Of a stretch of 42,793 bases of DNA, positions 7,326 to 15,828 are shown piece after piece. Made by a program: the position numbers and the translations under genes. The notes beneath the pieces are model-generated. The model was given only the letters and a program-made list of their open reading frames with translations. It was not told where the DNA came from and made no database searches. Each line of letters begins with the position of its first letter. Position 1 is the stretch's first letter. This stretch comes from Sporosarcina limicola (GTDB lineage: Bacteria; Bacillota; Bacilli; Bacillales_A; Planococcaceae): the NCBI RefSeq assembly GCF_014873855.1, contig NZ_JADBEL010000030.1, forward strand, positions 1 to 42,793. Reading direction: 5' to 3'.

Positions 7326-8675
7326 TTACTTTTTTTCTTTATTGATGAAATAAATAATTCCTTCAATGATAACCACCACGATTAAAGAAATCCCGAATAA
7401 CGGCATAACTAACCCCAAAATTACCATGAAGGCAATAAATCCAATCGAAAGGCCACTTGAAGCTTTTGGTGGAGCTGAGAATTTACCCTCTTTTTTACGA
7501 GATAGCCATGTTTTAATTCCCAAAAAAATGACGAACAGGAAGGAAAGACAAACAAATAAGTTAATCAGTTTGTTTGGCCAACCAAATAAATGACCTTCAT
7601 GTAATGGAATTCCCCATGTAAACCATTTTGCCAAAACACCATAATCCTGATAGCTCACTAGTGAAATCAAGTTTCCACTATATTGATCGAAATAGGTTGT
7701 CATTTCATCATACGGGCTAACGTCTAAACCGGTGACACCAGTATTACTACTCTTAGATACGGTGTATACACCCTCTTCAGTCGCTGGATAAATAATTGAA
7801 TATGGTTTCGAAATATTAGCTCCCTCAACCTTATTGATCAATTGTTCGACACTTAACATACCGCTGTCCATTGACATACCTGGCATAGCAGACATATCTC
7901 CATGATGTGCATGAGATTCGCTTGATGTGGGTGCCTTGTTTTTACGAGTAGCCCATGGAATTTCATTCATATCCGAAATCGGCGGCTGTTGTTTTAATGT
8001 TGGAATCCCAATAGACGGATGCTTTTGGGCTGCTGAGTATATAAAATTGCCCATAAATGCTGACCAAGGTAAGCCGGTGAAAATAATGATAATCATGGGA
8101 ATTGTAATAATTGTTCCCACTAACGCATGCAATTTTTTATTTTTTTGTCGCTTCGTTGGATTCTGTATCTTCTTCAATGCTCTTCCCTTAAAGGTCATGT
8201 AAAGACCAGTAAACAGCAAAAAGATTGCCCAGCATGCAGCTAATTCAACTAAGTAATTTACAACAGTTCCACCTACAAAAAGTGAACTATGTATTTCTCT
8301 CATAACATTTGAAAATGTATGTTTCGCATTTTGACTACCAATCATTTCATAATTACTATCTAAGAATACATATTTTTGGTCGCCGTCATCATTTGTCATC
8401 GTTAAGCGTGTATTGTACGGATCATCTAATACAATCACCTTTGAGACAAAATAACCTTTGTATTGCTCTACTGCCTTTTCAATGCCTTCATCAATCGTAA
8501 TTTGTTCTGTTTTTTCACTTTGTCCAAAGAATAAATCATCGTAGGCTTTATTTTCTACATCTGTATAAAATAAATATCCAATGCCACTTAGTGTTAATGT
8601 AATCAATAGTGGTACGATAAATAATGCTGCATAAAAATGCCATTGCCATAAACGATTATAATTGCCTTTTTTCAT
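7326..8675 (-). CDS. PepSY-domain membrane protein (PepSY-associated TM helix family), His/Met-rich
   Basis: 449 residues, standard for the family. A first membrane helix (about 14-36, FYAALFIVPLLITLTLSGI) is followed by an extracytoplasmic PepSY-like region, a second helix near 143-165, a third near 188-210, then a long external loop and a C-terminal helix pair. Family members (PiuB-like) are often iron-regulated and found with siderophore genes; several have been tied to reductive steps or metal handling at the membrane. Unusual here is a loop segment rich in His and Met, SHAHHGDMSAMPGMSMDSGM, about residues 253-275, of the sort that binds copper or other soft metals. Start supported by GGGGG before the ATG. 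A weak Fur-like site lies upstream at 8842-8860. Confidence 0.85.
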   Translation of the reverse strand: MKKGNYNRLWQWHFYAALFIVPLLITLTLSGIGYLFYTDVENKAYDDLFFGQSEKTEQITIDEGIEKAVEQYKGYFVSKVIVLDDPYNTRLTMTNDDGDQKYVFLDSNYEMIGSQNAKHTFSNVMREIHSSLFVGGTVVNYLVELAACWAIFLLFTGLYMTFKGRALKKIQNPTKRQKNKKLHALVGTIITIPMIIIIFTGLPWSAFMGNFIYSAAQKHPSIGIPTLKQQPPISDMNEIPWATRKNKAPTSSESHAHHGDMSAMPGMSMDSGMLSVEQLINKVEGANISKPYSIIYPATEEGVYTVSKSSNTGVTGLDVSPYDEMTTYFDQYSGNLISLVSYQDYGVLAKWFTWGIPLHEGHLFGWPNKLINLFVCLSFLFVIFLGIKTWLSRKKEGKFSAPPKASSGLSIGFIAFMVILGLVMPLFGISLIVVVIIEGIIYFINKEKK

Positions 8676-8841
8676 TTCTAAACCCCCATCAAGAGCATAA
8701 CTTAGTATGTTTTTTGTTTTGAAACTACAATTTACTGCTATTATTCTCCTCCAACTGTTTCAAATGGCAGTAGCCTGTGGTTGGCAACAATTTATCCCAC
8801 CTCCTTATTAGACAGCATTAAAATTCTTCTGCATATAACAA

Positions 8842-8860
8842 ATAACAATGATTATTTATA
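8842..8860. promoter_or_regulatory. Weak Fur-box-like site upstream of the PepSY gene
   Basis: AATAACAATGATTATTTAT keeps the core AATGATTAT but deviates on both flanks from the consensus. It lies about 170 bases before the start codon at 8675, far for a simple overlap with the promoter. Confidence 0.4.
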
Positions 8861-8921
8861 ACATTTAAATGTGGTGAATAAATGAAGTCTATTAAAGTTC
8901 CTTAAACGAATGTTTCAGGGA

Positions 8922-9026
8922 TATCCGTCACTTTTGGAATTATATCCGTCAAGTTCACAAGTTTATCCATCACTTTCATGGGTTTATCCATCACTTCCAC
9001 AAACTTATCCCCAAGTCAGGACTAAT
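8922..9026. repeat. 21-bp repeat array 2 (five units)
   Basis: TATCC occurs at 8922, 8943, 8964, 8985 and 9006, exactly 21 bases apart. Units such as TATCCATCACTTTCATGGGT match array 1 at 6492-6617, and both arrays are followed by AAGTCAGGACTAATGAA. The plus-strand frame gives a YPSLxxV heptad, but no ribosome binding site supports translation. Confidence 0.85.
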
Positions 9027-9150
9027 GAACCAGTCAAAAACGAGGAGTTGGTCATTTGCTTTCACTGCTTCATTTCAACCCTTTCCCAGCAAATAAAATA
9101 GTAGATATGAAAAAACCGAGTGCTGTATACACCCGGTTTCTCCCTTTCTA

Positions 9151-9417
9151 TTACCCTTCTACATCTCTATAATGACCATCATCTTCTAATCCAAGTTGCT
9201 TGTTTCGTTCCTTAAATCGGATATTATGTGATGAGACATAGGCTACTTTCGGCGCCTTTGGATCAATATGTAGCTTCGCGCTGTTTAACGCAAGCGCTCC
9301 ATCTGTAAAAGCGCCAGCAATCAAGCGAACTTTGCTTGGGTGGTCGATGAAATCTCCTGCTCCATAAACGCCTGGAATATTTGTTTCCCCTTTTGCATTT
9401 ACAACCGCTACATCCCC
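9151..9417 (-). pseudogene. C-terminal fragment of a second ferredoxin-NADP reductase-type flavoprotein
   Basis: Reading leftward from about 9417 gives 88 residues: [20 protein letters not shown], then [35 protein letters not shown] and a TAA stop at 9151-9153. This is the FAD-contacting C-terminal end of type-2 ferredoxin-NADP reductases (YumC/YcgT/IruO group), including the conserved GxYxAGD and IAGAF elements. Everything before it is missing and an in-frame stop sits just upstream at 9418-9420. It lies directly downstream of the intact paralogue at 9470-10531, so it may be the remains of a tandem duplicate whose front was lost. Non-functional. Confidence 0.8.
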
Positions 9418-9469
9418 TTAAAAGTCTATACATTTTCATTAACAGACAAACAATTGTTCATATTATAAA

Positions 9470-10531
9470 TCAGTTTTTCACTGTATACAAATGCTTCACT
9501 AATTCACGGTTTTTATCTTTAAAGATGTCATTATGTGAAGAGACCATTCCATGTCCATAAGCTTCTGGCATAATATATTGTTTCGCTTTATTCACGGCAT
9601 TTGCAGCATCCTGAAACGCCCCTGCGATTAAATGAAGCTTTCCTTCGTGATTCAATATGTCTCCTGCTGCATAGAGCCCTGGTACAGATGTTTCACTCAT
9701 CGGACTACCTGCAATACCGTATTCATCTGCCATTTCAATGTTTAATCCACTATTTGATGTTAACTCTTTATCACGTTCATAACCATGATTTATGATAACT
9801 TCGTCAATAGACAGCTGAATCTTATTTCCATCCTCACCGTTAAGCAATTCGACTTTCTCAATGGTTTCGTGATCACTTGCCGCAATAAGTTTTTGAATCG
9901 ATGTATTCAACAAGCACTCTACAGAACTATTGAATAGTCTCGATACCTCCGCCTCATGCCCTTTCAACATGTCTTTCCGATAAGTTAGATAGACTTTTTT
10001 CGCAATCGGTTCCAATTCATTTGCCCAGTCAACAGCAGCATTGCCCCCACCGGAAATCAATACGGTTTTTCCTTTAAATTGTGCAAGAGATTTCACTGTA
10101 TAATGCAAATTTGAAACTTCAAAACGTTCAGCGCCTTCAATTTCCAATTTTGTTGGTTTCAAGATTCCCCCACCAACAGCTAAAATGACTGTTTTGGATA
10201 AATGCTTTTGGTTCGTAGATGTCTGAATAACAAAGTTTCCATCCTCATCTTTGTTAATCGACGTCACTTTTTCACCTAATACAAGCTCAGGCTCAAAAGT
10301 TAATCCTTGTTGAATCATTTGCTCAATCAGACGATCTCCTGTAACAGGTGTAAGCCCACCTATATCCCAAATCATTTTCTCTGGATAGACATGCACTTTT
10401 CCTCCTAAGTAAGGTTGGAATTCGATAATCTTTGTTTTCATTTCTCTTAAACCACTATAAAAAGCGGAAAAAAGTCCTGCTGGGCCACCGCCAATAATTG
10501 TCACATCATATAGCTCTTCTGAATTCATCAT
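9470..10531 (-). CDS. Ferredoxin-NADP reductase-type flavoprotein (IruO/YcgT-like), putative ferric-siderophore reductase
   Basis: 353 residues, the usual length. FAD-binding GGGPAGLFSA near residue 14, the family-typical VYPEKMIWDIGG, NAD(P)H-binding GGGNAAVDWA near residue 161, and the second FAD motif PGLYAAGDIL near 286. It has no membrane or signal segments, so it is cytoplasmic. Relatives include Bacillus YumC/YcgT and Staphylococcus IruO, the latter shown to reduce ferric hydroxamate siderophores and heme. A strong Fur box directly upstream (10558-10576) and a siderophore neighbourhood favour the iron-release role over ferredoxin/flavodoxin reduction. Start: ATG at 10531 with GGAG 5-6 bases upstream; the immediately following ATG is an alternative. 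Confidence 0.88.
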   Translation of the reverse strand: MMNSEELYDVTIIGGGPAGLFSAFYSGLREMKTKIIEFQPYLGGKVHVYPEKMIWDIGGLTPVTGDRLIEQMIQQGLTFEPELVLGEKVTSINKDEDGNFVIQTSTNQKHLSKTVILAVGGGILKPTKLEIEGAERFEVSNLHYTVKSLAQFKGKTVLISGGGNAAVDWANELEPIAKKVYLTYRKDMLKGHEAEVSRLFNSSVECLLNTSIQKLIAASDHETIEKVELLNGEDGNKIQLSIDEVIINHGYERDKELTSNSGLNIEMADEYGIAGSPMSETSVPGLYAAGDILNHEGKLHLIAGAFQDAANAVNKAKQYIMPEAYGHGMVSSHNDIFKDKNRELVKHLYTVKN

Positions 10532-10557
10532 GTAAGCTCCTTTTTTAAATCATAATC

Positions 10558-10576
10558 GATAATGATAATCGTTATC
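10558..10576. promoter_or_regulatory. Fur box upstream of the reductase gene
   Basis: GATAATGATAATCGTTATC matches the 19-base Fur consensus at nearly every position and lies about 27 bases before the start codon at 10531. Confidence 0.88.
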
Positions 10577-10672
10577 AATTATTAGTATAAGACATAAGAG
10601 TATTCTTTTCAATCTTTTACAGGCAATCACAAATATAATTTCAGAACACTCTAAGTTACTTCCATAATAAAA

Positions 10673-10705
10673 GCTAATCAAGCATATCTTCCTTGCTTGA
10701 TTAGC
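10673..10705 (-). terminator. Terminator of the SBP 6 / exporter / SBP 5 / SBP 4 unit
   Basis: GCTAATCAAGCA and TGCTTGATTAGC form a perfect 12-base stem with a 9-base loop; on the minus strand the stem runs into TTTTATT. It lies 14 bases beyond the SBP 4 stop and closes the gene group that begins at 15678. Confidence 0.8.
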
Positions 10706-10718
10706 CCATCATTCAAAA

Positions 10719-11693
10719 TCACTTCGTTTGATTTTCTTTGTTTCTTTCAATGAGCATGTTTACAAATAAGTCAATTTGCTCATAAATAGCAATCGGATCA
10801 TATCGGTAATACGTGTCAAAATCATTGTAAAACACTTGGTTGTTCTTCATCGCGTCCAATCCTTGCCAAATGGATGAGTCCTTCAGGCTTTTCAACGCCT
10901 GTCCTTTTTTCTCAGGATCGTAAGTCGTCAAAAACATATAGTCTGCCGCGTATTCTGGTAATACTTCCATGGATAGTTGGAGTGTTTGTTCTTCATTTTT
11001 ATTTTCATGTGGTATGTTAAGCTCCAACGCATTATACAATGCTTGTCCTCCACGCCCCGCATTATCTCCAAAGATCCATAGCTCATTTTTGTCCGTTAGT
11101 TCATAAATACCGAATGTTGCATTGGCATCAATAATTCCTGAAAGCTTTTCTCTACCCGCTTTTGCCTTCTGATCAAATTTGCTCATGAATTTTTCCGCTT
11201 CCTTATAATTACCAGTAATATCTCCAAATAATTTGACCGTTTCTTCTATATTCGTCGCTGTTCCATATGGAATATGAAGTGTTGGTGCAATTGCCGAAAG
11301 TTGCTTATAATTTTCATCATACATGACAACAATTAAATCCGGTTCCAGCTCCAACACTTTTTCAACATTGACCGGCTGACCAATCTCGACGGCATCCTTT
11401 AATAAATCCTTTATAAATGGATTGTCAAATGCTGTTGGCTCAACCCCTACTACATTCGCACCAACAGATAATAACTCTCCACCGTAAAAGTCCGTCACGA
11501 TTCGCATCGGCTTTGCAGGGATTTCAACCGATCCTTTTATCGTCTCAAACGCCCGATTTTCCACAACCCGCTGTTCTTTTTCTGATTCTTTCTCCTTGTC
11601 CTCTATCTCTGTAGATGATTTGTTGCAAGCAACCAGCATGGAAGCAAGAAAAACTAGCATGGCAGTCATGATCACTAATTTATGTTTCTTCAT
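10719..11693 (-). CDS. Iron-siderophore ABC transporter substrate-binding lipoprotein (SBP 4)
   Basis: 324 residues. Signal peptide MKKHKLVIMTAMLVFLASML and lipobox LVACN, then a charged linker and the binding fold: GSVEIPAKPMRIVTDFYGGE, LEPDLIVVMYDENYKQLSAI, GDNAGRGGQALYNAL, VLPEYAADYMFL and YYRYDPIAIYEQIDLFV. It belongs to the same subgroup as SBP 2 and SBP 6 (YfiY/FhuD-like, commonly hydroxamate receptors). No Fur box stands in the 44-base gap from the upstream SBP 5 gene, so it is probably the last gene of the operon that starts at 15678. The terminator at 10673-10705 follows. It lacks its own permease and presumably uses the shared FecCD pair. Confidence 0.9.
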   Translation of the reverse strand: MKKHKLVIMTAMLVFLASMLVACNKSSTEIEDKEKESEKEQRVVENRAFETIKGSVEIPAKPMRIVTDFYGGELLSVGANVVGVEPTAFDNPFIKDLLKDAVEIGQPVNVEKVLELEPDLIVVMYDENYKQLSAIAPTLHIPYGTATNIEETVKLFGDITGNYKEAEKFMSKFDQKAKAGREKLSGIIDANATFGIYELTDKNELWIFGDNAGRGGQALYNALELNIPHENKNEEQTLQLSMEVLPEYAADYMFLTTYDPEKKGQALKSLKDSSIWQGLDAMKNNQVFYNDFDTYYRYDPIAIYEQIDLFVNMLIERNKENQTK

Positions 11694-11737
11694 AATCTGT
11701 TATCTCCTCTTAATTATAAATCCATTTATATTTTCCA

Positions 11738-12778
11738 TTATTTCTTCAATACTCGTTCAAGTTCGTCTAATTTAGACATTTCTGCCGTAGGGCCATCGAT
11801 TAACCAATTTTTCATGTTCAAAATATGAACATTCCCTGATTTGACCGCCGGTATAGCAGACCAAACAGTGCTGTCCTCCATAGAGATTAACTCATCCAGT
11901 GTTTTTTGAAGTTGTTCGTCACTTCCATCTGAACTCAAGGTCACCACGAATAAATGCTCTGCAGTAAGTTTGGGCAAAACTTCTAAAGAGACGGATGCAT
12001 TTTGCATGTCTGGAGTTTCTTCTTGTAATCCCAAAATATATGGATCCGCCTTCCACTGTAGACCTTCTTCTTCATAAGCAATGCTCACGTAGCCTAAAAA
12101 AGGATTGGGATCAGATAAAATAGAAGGATAAAATAATCTTAAATCTTTTTCTTGCATCCTAAGAAATGCTACGGTTGGCTCCTGCCCAATCAGATTCGTA
12201 ATACTTTCTCTTTTCTTAGCTATTTTTTTCTTATGTTTTATAATAATTTGCTTTGCTTTTTCTTCTTTATTTAGCGCTTCTCCTAAATCTACAATGGAGT
12301 CTCTCCAATTTGCTCGATTATAAGCTATAGTTGGAGCAATTTTTTCTAGTTTTTCATATACTTCACTTACTAGCACTGTCGAGGCAATGATTAGATCAGG
12401 ATTGGCTTCAATGATTGCTTCAAAATTGATTTCCCCACTATATTCTGCTAGCTTTGTCCCCGATTCTTCTAATATATCGTTCAAATAATCTTGACGTTGG
12501 ATAGGGGTTGCCAATACTAGATTCACATCCAAATTCACTAACACATCCTCCATATTAATTGAAACAATTCTTTTAGGTTCTGTTGGAATCTCAGTTTCAC
12601 CCAAATCATGATTCACTAATTTAGTTGTGAATGTATCATTAGTAGCTTTCTCTATTTCTGCAGAAGTAGAGAAAGCTTCGGTATTTATTTCATCCTCGTT
12701 ATTGTTACAAGCCCCTAGGATAATTAATGAGAGACAAGTAATACAAACAACAAGCATTCGTTTAGCGATTATATTCAT
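11738..12778 (-). CDS. Iron-siderophore ABC transporter substrate-binding lipoprotein (SBP 5)
   Basis: 346 residues, slightly long. Signal peptide MNIIAKRMLVVCITCLSLII with lipobox LGACN; GGAGG 7 bases before the ATG. Fold elements: GETEIPTEPKRIVSINMEDV, NPDLIIASTVLVSEVYEKLE, a basic connecting helix, LEVLPKLTAEHLFVVTL, and AVKSGNVHILNMKNWLIDGP near the end. It is distinct from SBP 2/4/6 (no GRGGQ-type motif) and more like FecB-type receptors. A 152-base gap separates it from the upstream exporter gene; I see no Fur box or terminator there, so co-transcription or a weak internal promoter are both possible. Ligand unknown. Confidence 0.87.
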   Translation of the reverse strand: MNIIAKRMLVVCITCLSLIILGACNNNEDEINTEAFSTSAEIEKATNDTFTTKLVNHDLGETEIPTEPKRIVSINMEDVLVNLDVNLVLATPIQRQDYLNDILEESGTKLAEYSGEINFEAIIEANPDLIIASTVLVSEVYEKLEKIAPTIAYNRANWRDSIVDLGEALNKEEKAKQIIIKHKKKIAKKRESITNLIGQEPTVAFLRMQEKDLRLFYPSILSDPNPFLGYVSIAYEEEGLQWKADPYILGLQEETPDMQNASVSLEVLPKLTAEHLFVVTLSSDGSDEQLQKTLDELISMEDSTVWSAIPAVKSGNVHILNMKNWLIDGPTAEMSKLDELERVLKK

Positions 12779-12930
12779 ATATTGATTCCTCCAAGTTTTT
12801 ATATAAGAAACTCACAATCTATTTTTAAAATCTTGTGCAGTGAATAATCGGCTTAGTGCTAAAGCGACTAAATAACCCTTCCTATAATAGATTAACCTCC
12901 CCACCTTGACCTTATTTTCCCACTATTTAT

Positions 12931-14649
12931 TTACCTACTGGAAAATTGTGCCTCATGTAGTCTATGATAAGCTCCTTTTACAGCTAATAACTCATGGTGA
13001 CTTCCTTGCTCGACAATGCCATCCTCTGTCACAACAACAATGCGATCTGCATTTTTAATCGTTGCTAATCGATGCGCAATAACAAGCGTAGTACGTCCTT
13101 TAGATAAATCAGTTAAGGCCTGCTGAATCGCTGCCTCTGTTTCTGTATCCAGTGCGGATGTTGCTTCATCTAAAATCAATATAGACGGGTTTTTAAGGAA
13201 CATTCGAGCAATGGAAAGACGTTGTTTTTGTCCACCAGACATTTTGACGCCTCGTTCACCAATCAATGTATCCAGTCCTTCTGATTGGGCAAGAATGACA
13301 TCTTCCAATTGAGCTCGTCTTGCCGCTTCCCATATATCCTCTTCGGATGCGCCTAACTTGCCATAAGCGATATTCTCTCGAATCGTTCCATCAAAGAGAA
13401 ATACATCCTGTTGGACAATTCCAATCTGGGAACGTAGAGATGCAAGTGTCATTTGTCGGGTCTCAATTCCATCAATCAGTACAGAGCCGCTATTTATGTC
13501 GTAAAAACGAGGTAACAGACTACAGATGGTCGTTTTCCCAGCACCTGATGGTCCAACAAGAGCCACTGTTTCACCTGCACGAATCGTTAAATTAATAGTT
13601 TCCAACACGTTCTCTTTGCCTTCATAACCAAAAGACACGTCCTGATAATTTATATTTCCTTCCAAGTGTTGAACAGCGATTGCATCCTTTGCATCCGCAA
13701 CATCTGGTGCCGTCTCAAGCATTTCAACAAAGCGCTTAAATCCAGCAATGCCTTTTGGATACATTTCAATAACACCATTGATTTGTTTAATCGGTCCTAA
13801 AAATACATTCGATAGGAGAACAAAAGCTATGAACTCTCCATTCGTCATATCTTTATTGATAACGAACCACGCACCGCATAACAGAACAAACAATGTGACA
13901 ATTTTCATGAGAATATAGCTAATGGATGAATTCCAAGCCATAATACGATAGGCAATTAATTTTGAATCACGAAAACGACCGTTGTTTTCATTAAACTGAG
14001 CAATTTCATGCTCTTCATTGGCAAATGCTTGAACAACGCGCATACCGCTCACATTATTTTCTACACGTGCATTAAAATCTGCAATGTCTGCGAAGAAACG
14101 TCTAAATGCGATGGACATTTTCTTACTGAAGTACAAGGAAAGACTGATAATAAGCGGTACAACAATAAAAGTAAGTACAGCTAACTGCCAGTTTATCGAG
14201 AACATTATTGCAAATGCACCTGTGAGCGTCATTATTGCGATGAATAAATCCTCAGGTCCATGATGTGCTATTTCACCAATATCCATTAAATCATTTGTCA
14301 TTCTTGAAACTAAATGACCTGTTTTATTGTTATCAAAAAAACGGAACGATAACTTCTGTACATGCGTGAAAAGATCTTTTCGCATATCGGATTCTATATT
14401 AATACCTAGCTTATGACCCCAGTAGGTGACAACAAAATGGAGAGCTGCACTGATAATATAAATTCCGAGTAACGAAACACATCCCCATATGATCCAACTC
14501 CAGTTTGAGCTAGGTAATAGATCATCCACTACACGGTGGACAGCTAGTGGGAAGGCAAGTTCCAATAGTGCAGCAATGACCGCACAGGAAAAGTCTAGGA
14601 TGAATAATTTTTTATATGGTATATAGTAAGAAAAAAATCGTTTTAACAA
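12931..14649 (-). CDS. ABC exporter-fold transporter, fused permease and ATPase (MsbA/YwjA/IrtAB-like)
   Basis: 572 residues: six-helix transmembrane domain in about 1-310, nucleotide-binding domain in about 330-570. The ATPase motifs are intact: Walker A GPSGAGKTT, signature MSGGQKQR, Walker B LILDEATSALD and switch His in IAHRLATI. Such half-transporters dimerise and are usually drug, lipid or peptide exporters; mycobacterial IrtAB uses this fold to import siderophores. Embedded between SBP 6 and SBP 5 and apparently driven by the Fur-controlled promoter at 15695, it may export a siderophore or returned apo-siderophore, or act in import. The start is a TTG (GGGAG 11 bases upstream); no ATG fits. 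Homodimer or heterodimer state cannot be told; no partner gene is adjacent. Confidence 0.88.
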   Translation of the reverse strand: MLKRFFSYYIPYKKLFILDFSCAVIAALLELAFPLAVHRVVDDLLPSSNWSWIIWGCVSLLGIYIISAALHFVVTYWGHKLGINIESDMRKDLFTHVQKLSFRFFDNNKTGHLVSRMTNDLMDIGEIAHHGPEDLFIAIMTLTGAFAIMFSINWQLAVLTFIVVPLIISLSLYFSKKMSIAFRRFFADIADFNARVENNVSGMRVVQAFANEEHEIAQFNENNGRFRDSKLIAYRIMAWNSSISYILMKIVTLFVLLCGAWFVINKDMTNGEFIAFVLLSNVFLGPIKQINGVIEMYPKGIAGFKRFVEMLETAPDVADAKDAIAVQHLEGNINYQDVSFGYEGKENVLETINLTIRAGETVALVGPSGAGKTTICSLLPRFYDINSGSVLIDGIETRQMTLASLRSQIGIVQQDVFLFDGTIRENIAYGKLGASEEDIWEAARRAQLEDVILAQSEGLDTLIGERGVKMSGGQKQRLSIARMFLKNPSILILDEATSALDTETEAAIQQALTDLSKGRTTLVIAHRLATIKNADRIVVVTEDGIVEQGSHHELLAVKGAYHRLHEAQFSSR

Positions 14650-14691
14650 TGGCTAGCACACTCCCGATAGATTCATAGATTCAAGGATGGA

Positions 14692-15678
14692 TCATTTTTG
14701 ACTCTTTTTCTTGGCAATAAGCATATCGGCCACTTCTTCCGCTTGAGCTAGCACAGCAATCGGATCATATGGCCAAAATCTTTTCTGATCCAGGTAGAAA
14801 ATATTATCATTTTTAACTGCTTCAATTGAGCTCCATACACTACTCTCTTTATCCAACTTACCGCCTTTTGATTGATCGAAAAAGATATAATCACCAGCAT
14901 AGTCAGTTAGCACTTCAAAGGAGACCTGTTTGTATGACTCTCCAGCATCTAGTAACTCTTTTTTAATACGCTCTGGTGGCGCTATCTGAAGTTGTCTATA
15001 GATTGCTTGCCCGCCCTTGTAAATACCATCGCCATAAATGTATGAGTCCTTGCCAAAAGCACCAAAGATCGAAACTGTTTCTCCTTCAGCCATTACCGCC
15101 TGGACTCTCTCTCTTTGTAGTTGTATTTTTTCATCAAAAGTTGCCAACCATTTTTCGGCTTCCTTGTCCTTTCCTAACATCTCCCCAATAGCCCTTACTT
15201 CCTCGTGTGCATCGGTATAAGTACTGTAAGGAATAATCACTGTCGGAGCTATCTTGGACAACTTGTCAAATGTACTCTGTTCTGGTTCGGTACTAATAAT
15301 TAAATCCGGCTGTAGTTCCAATATTTTCTCCATAGAATTCTCACCGGTACTTTCAATCCCGGCGATTAGATCCTGTATATGTACGTTATCAAGGTCTTGC
15401 TTTGTTGCACCAACAGGTTTATCCCCTAGTAAAAGCAACGTAGGTAAGTATGCATCGACAACAATTCTTTGTGGATTTGCGGGTATTTCTATATCTCCGT
15501 GAATCGTTTTAACTATTCTTGTTTTAGGTTGTTCACTTTCAATATTTTCTTTCTTCGACTGTTCTTTACTTTTTTCACTTTCAGATGATTGATCTTCCTT
15601 ACCACTGCAAGCAGTAATCATTAGGGCTAGCATAACGAGTAGTAAAGTAAAGAATAATTGCGATTTATTTTTAAACAT
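14692..15678 (-). CDS. Iron-siderophore ABC transporter substrate-binding lipoprotein (SBP 6)
   Basis: 328 residues. Signal peptide MFKNKSQLFFTLLLVMLALM, lipobox ITACS, then a Ser/Glu/Lys-rich linker. Binding fold: GDIEIPANPQRIVVDAYLPT, LQPDLIISTEPEQSTFDKLS, YKGGQAIYRQL, VLTDYAGDYIFFDQS and FWPYDPIAVLAQAEEVADML, nearly the same C-terminal signature as SBP 2. The start has an excellent GGAGGAG 5-6 bases upstream and a Fur box at 15695-15713. It heads an apparent operon with the exporter-fold transporter (43 bases downstream), SBP 5 and SBP 4. Likely ligand class is ferric hydroxamate, by subgroup only. Confidence 0.9.
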   Translation of the reverse strand: MFKNKSQLFFTLLLVMLALMITACSGKEDQSSESEKSKEQSKKENIESEQPKTRIVKTIHGDIEIPANPQRIVVDAYLPTLLLLGDKPVGATKQDLDNVHIQDLIAGIESTGENSMEKILELQPDLIISTEPEQSTFDKLSKIAPTVIIPYSTYTDAHEEVRAIGEMLGKDKEAEKWLATFDEKIQLQRERVQAVMAEGETVSIFGAFGKDSYIYGDGIYKGGQAIYRQLQIAPPERIKKELLDAGESYKQVSFEVLTDYAGDYIFFDQSKGGKLDKESSVWSSIEAVKNDNIFYLDQKRFWPYDPIAVLAQAEEVADMLIAKKKSQK

Positions 15679-15694
15679 TGTTTCTCCTCCAATT

Positions 15695-15713
15695 GATAAT
15701 GATTTTCATTCTC
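15695..15713. promoter_or_regulatory. Fur box upstream of SBP 6
   Basis: GATAATGATTTTCATTCTC matches the Fur consensus with two or three deviations and sits 17 bases before the start codon at 15678, overlapping the expected transcription start. Confidence 0.85.
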
Positions 15714-15786
15714 GTTCATACTAACAGGTATCTTTAAGGGGGTCAACGTTTTAAATGACCGTCTTAAATCTATCCCACATCCAGAA

Positions 15787-15817
15787 GGGCAAGTTCGCCA
15801 TTAAGGTGAACTTGCCC
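15787..15817. terminator. Stem-loop after the FecCD operon
   Basis: GGGCAAGTTCGCC (15787-15799) pairs with GGTGAACTTGCCC (15805-15817) with one mismatch and a 5-base loop. It lies 12 bases beyond the permease stop. No T-run follows on either strand, so it may be a transcript-stabilising hairpin rather than a full terminator. Confidence 0.55.
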
Positions 15818-15828
15818 AAAATAAATAA

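Noticed and set aside
8910..9101. Plus-strand frame encoding YPSL heptads
   Set aside because: It is the translation of the 21-bp array with no start signal; the heptad follows from the repeat period.
15787..15817. Treating this hairpin as an attenuator in front of SBP 6
   Set aside because: SBP 6 is transcribed away from it; it lies at the end of the permease operon instead.
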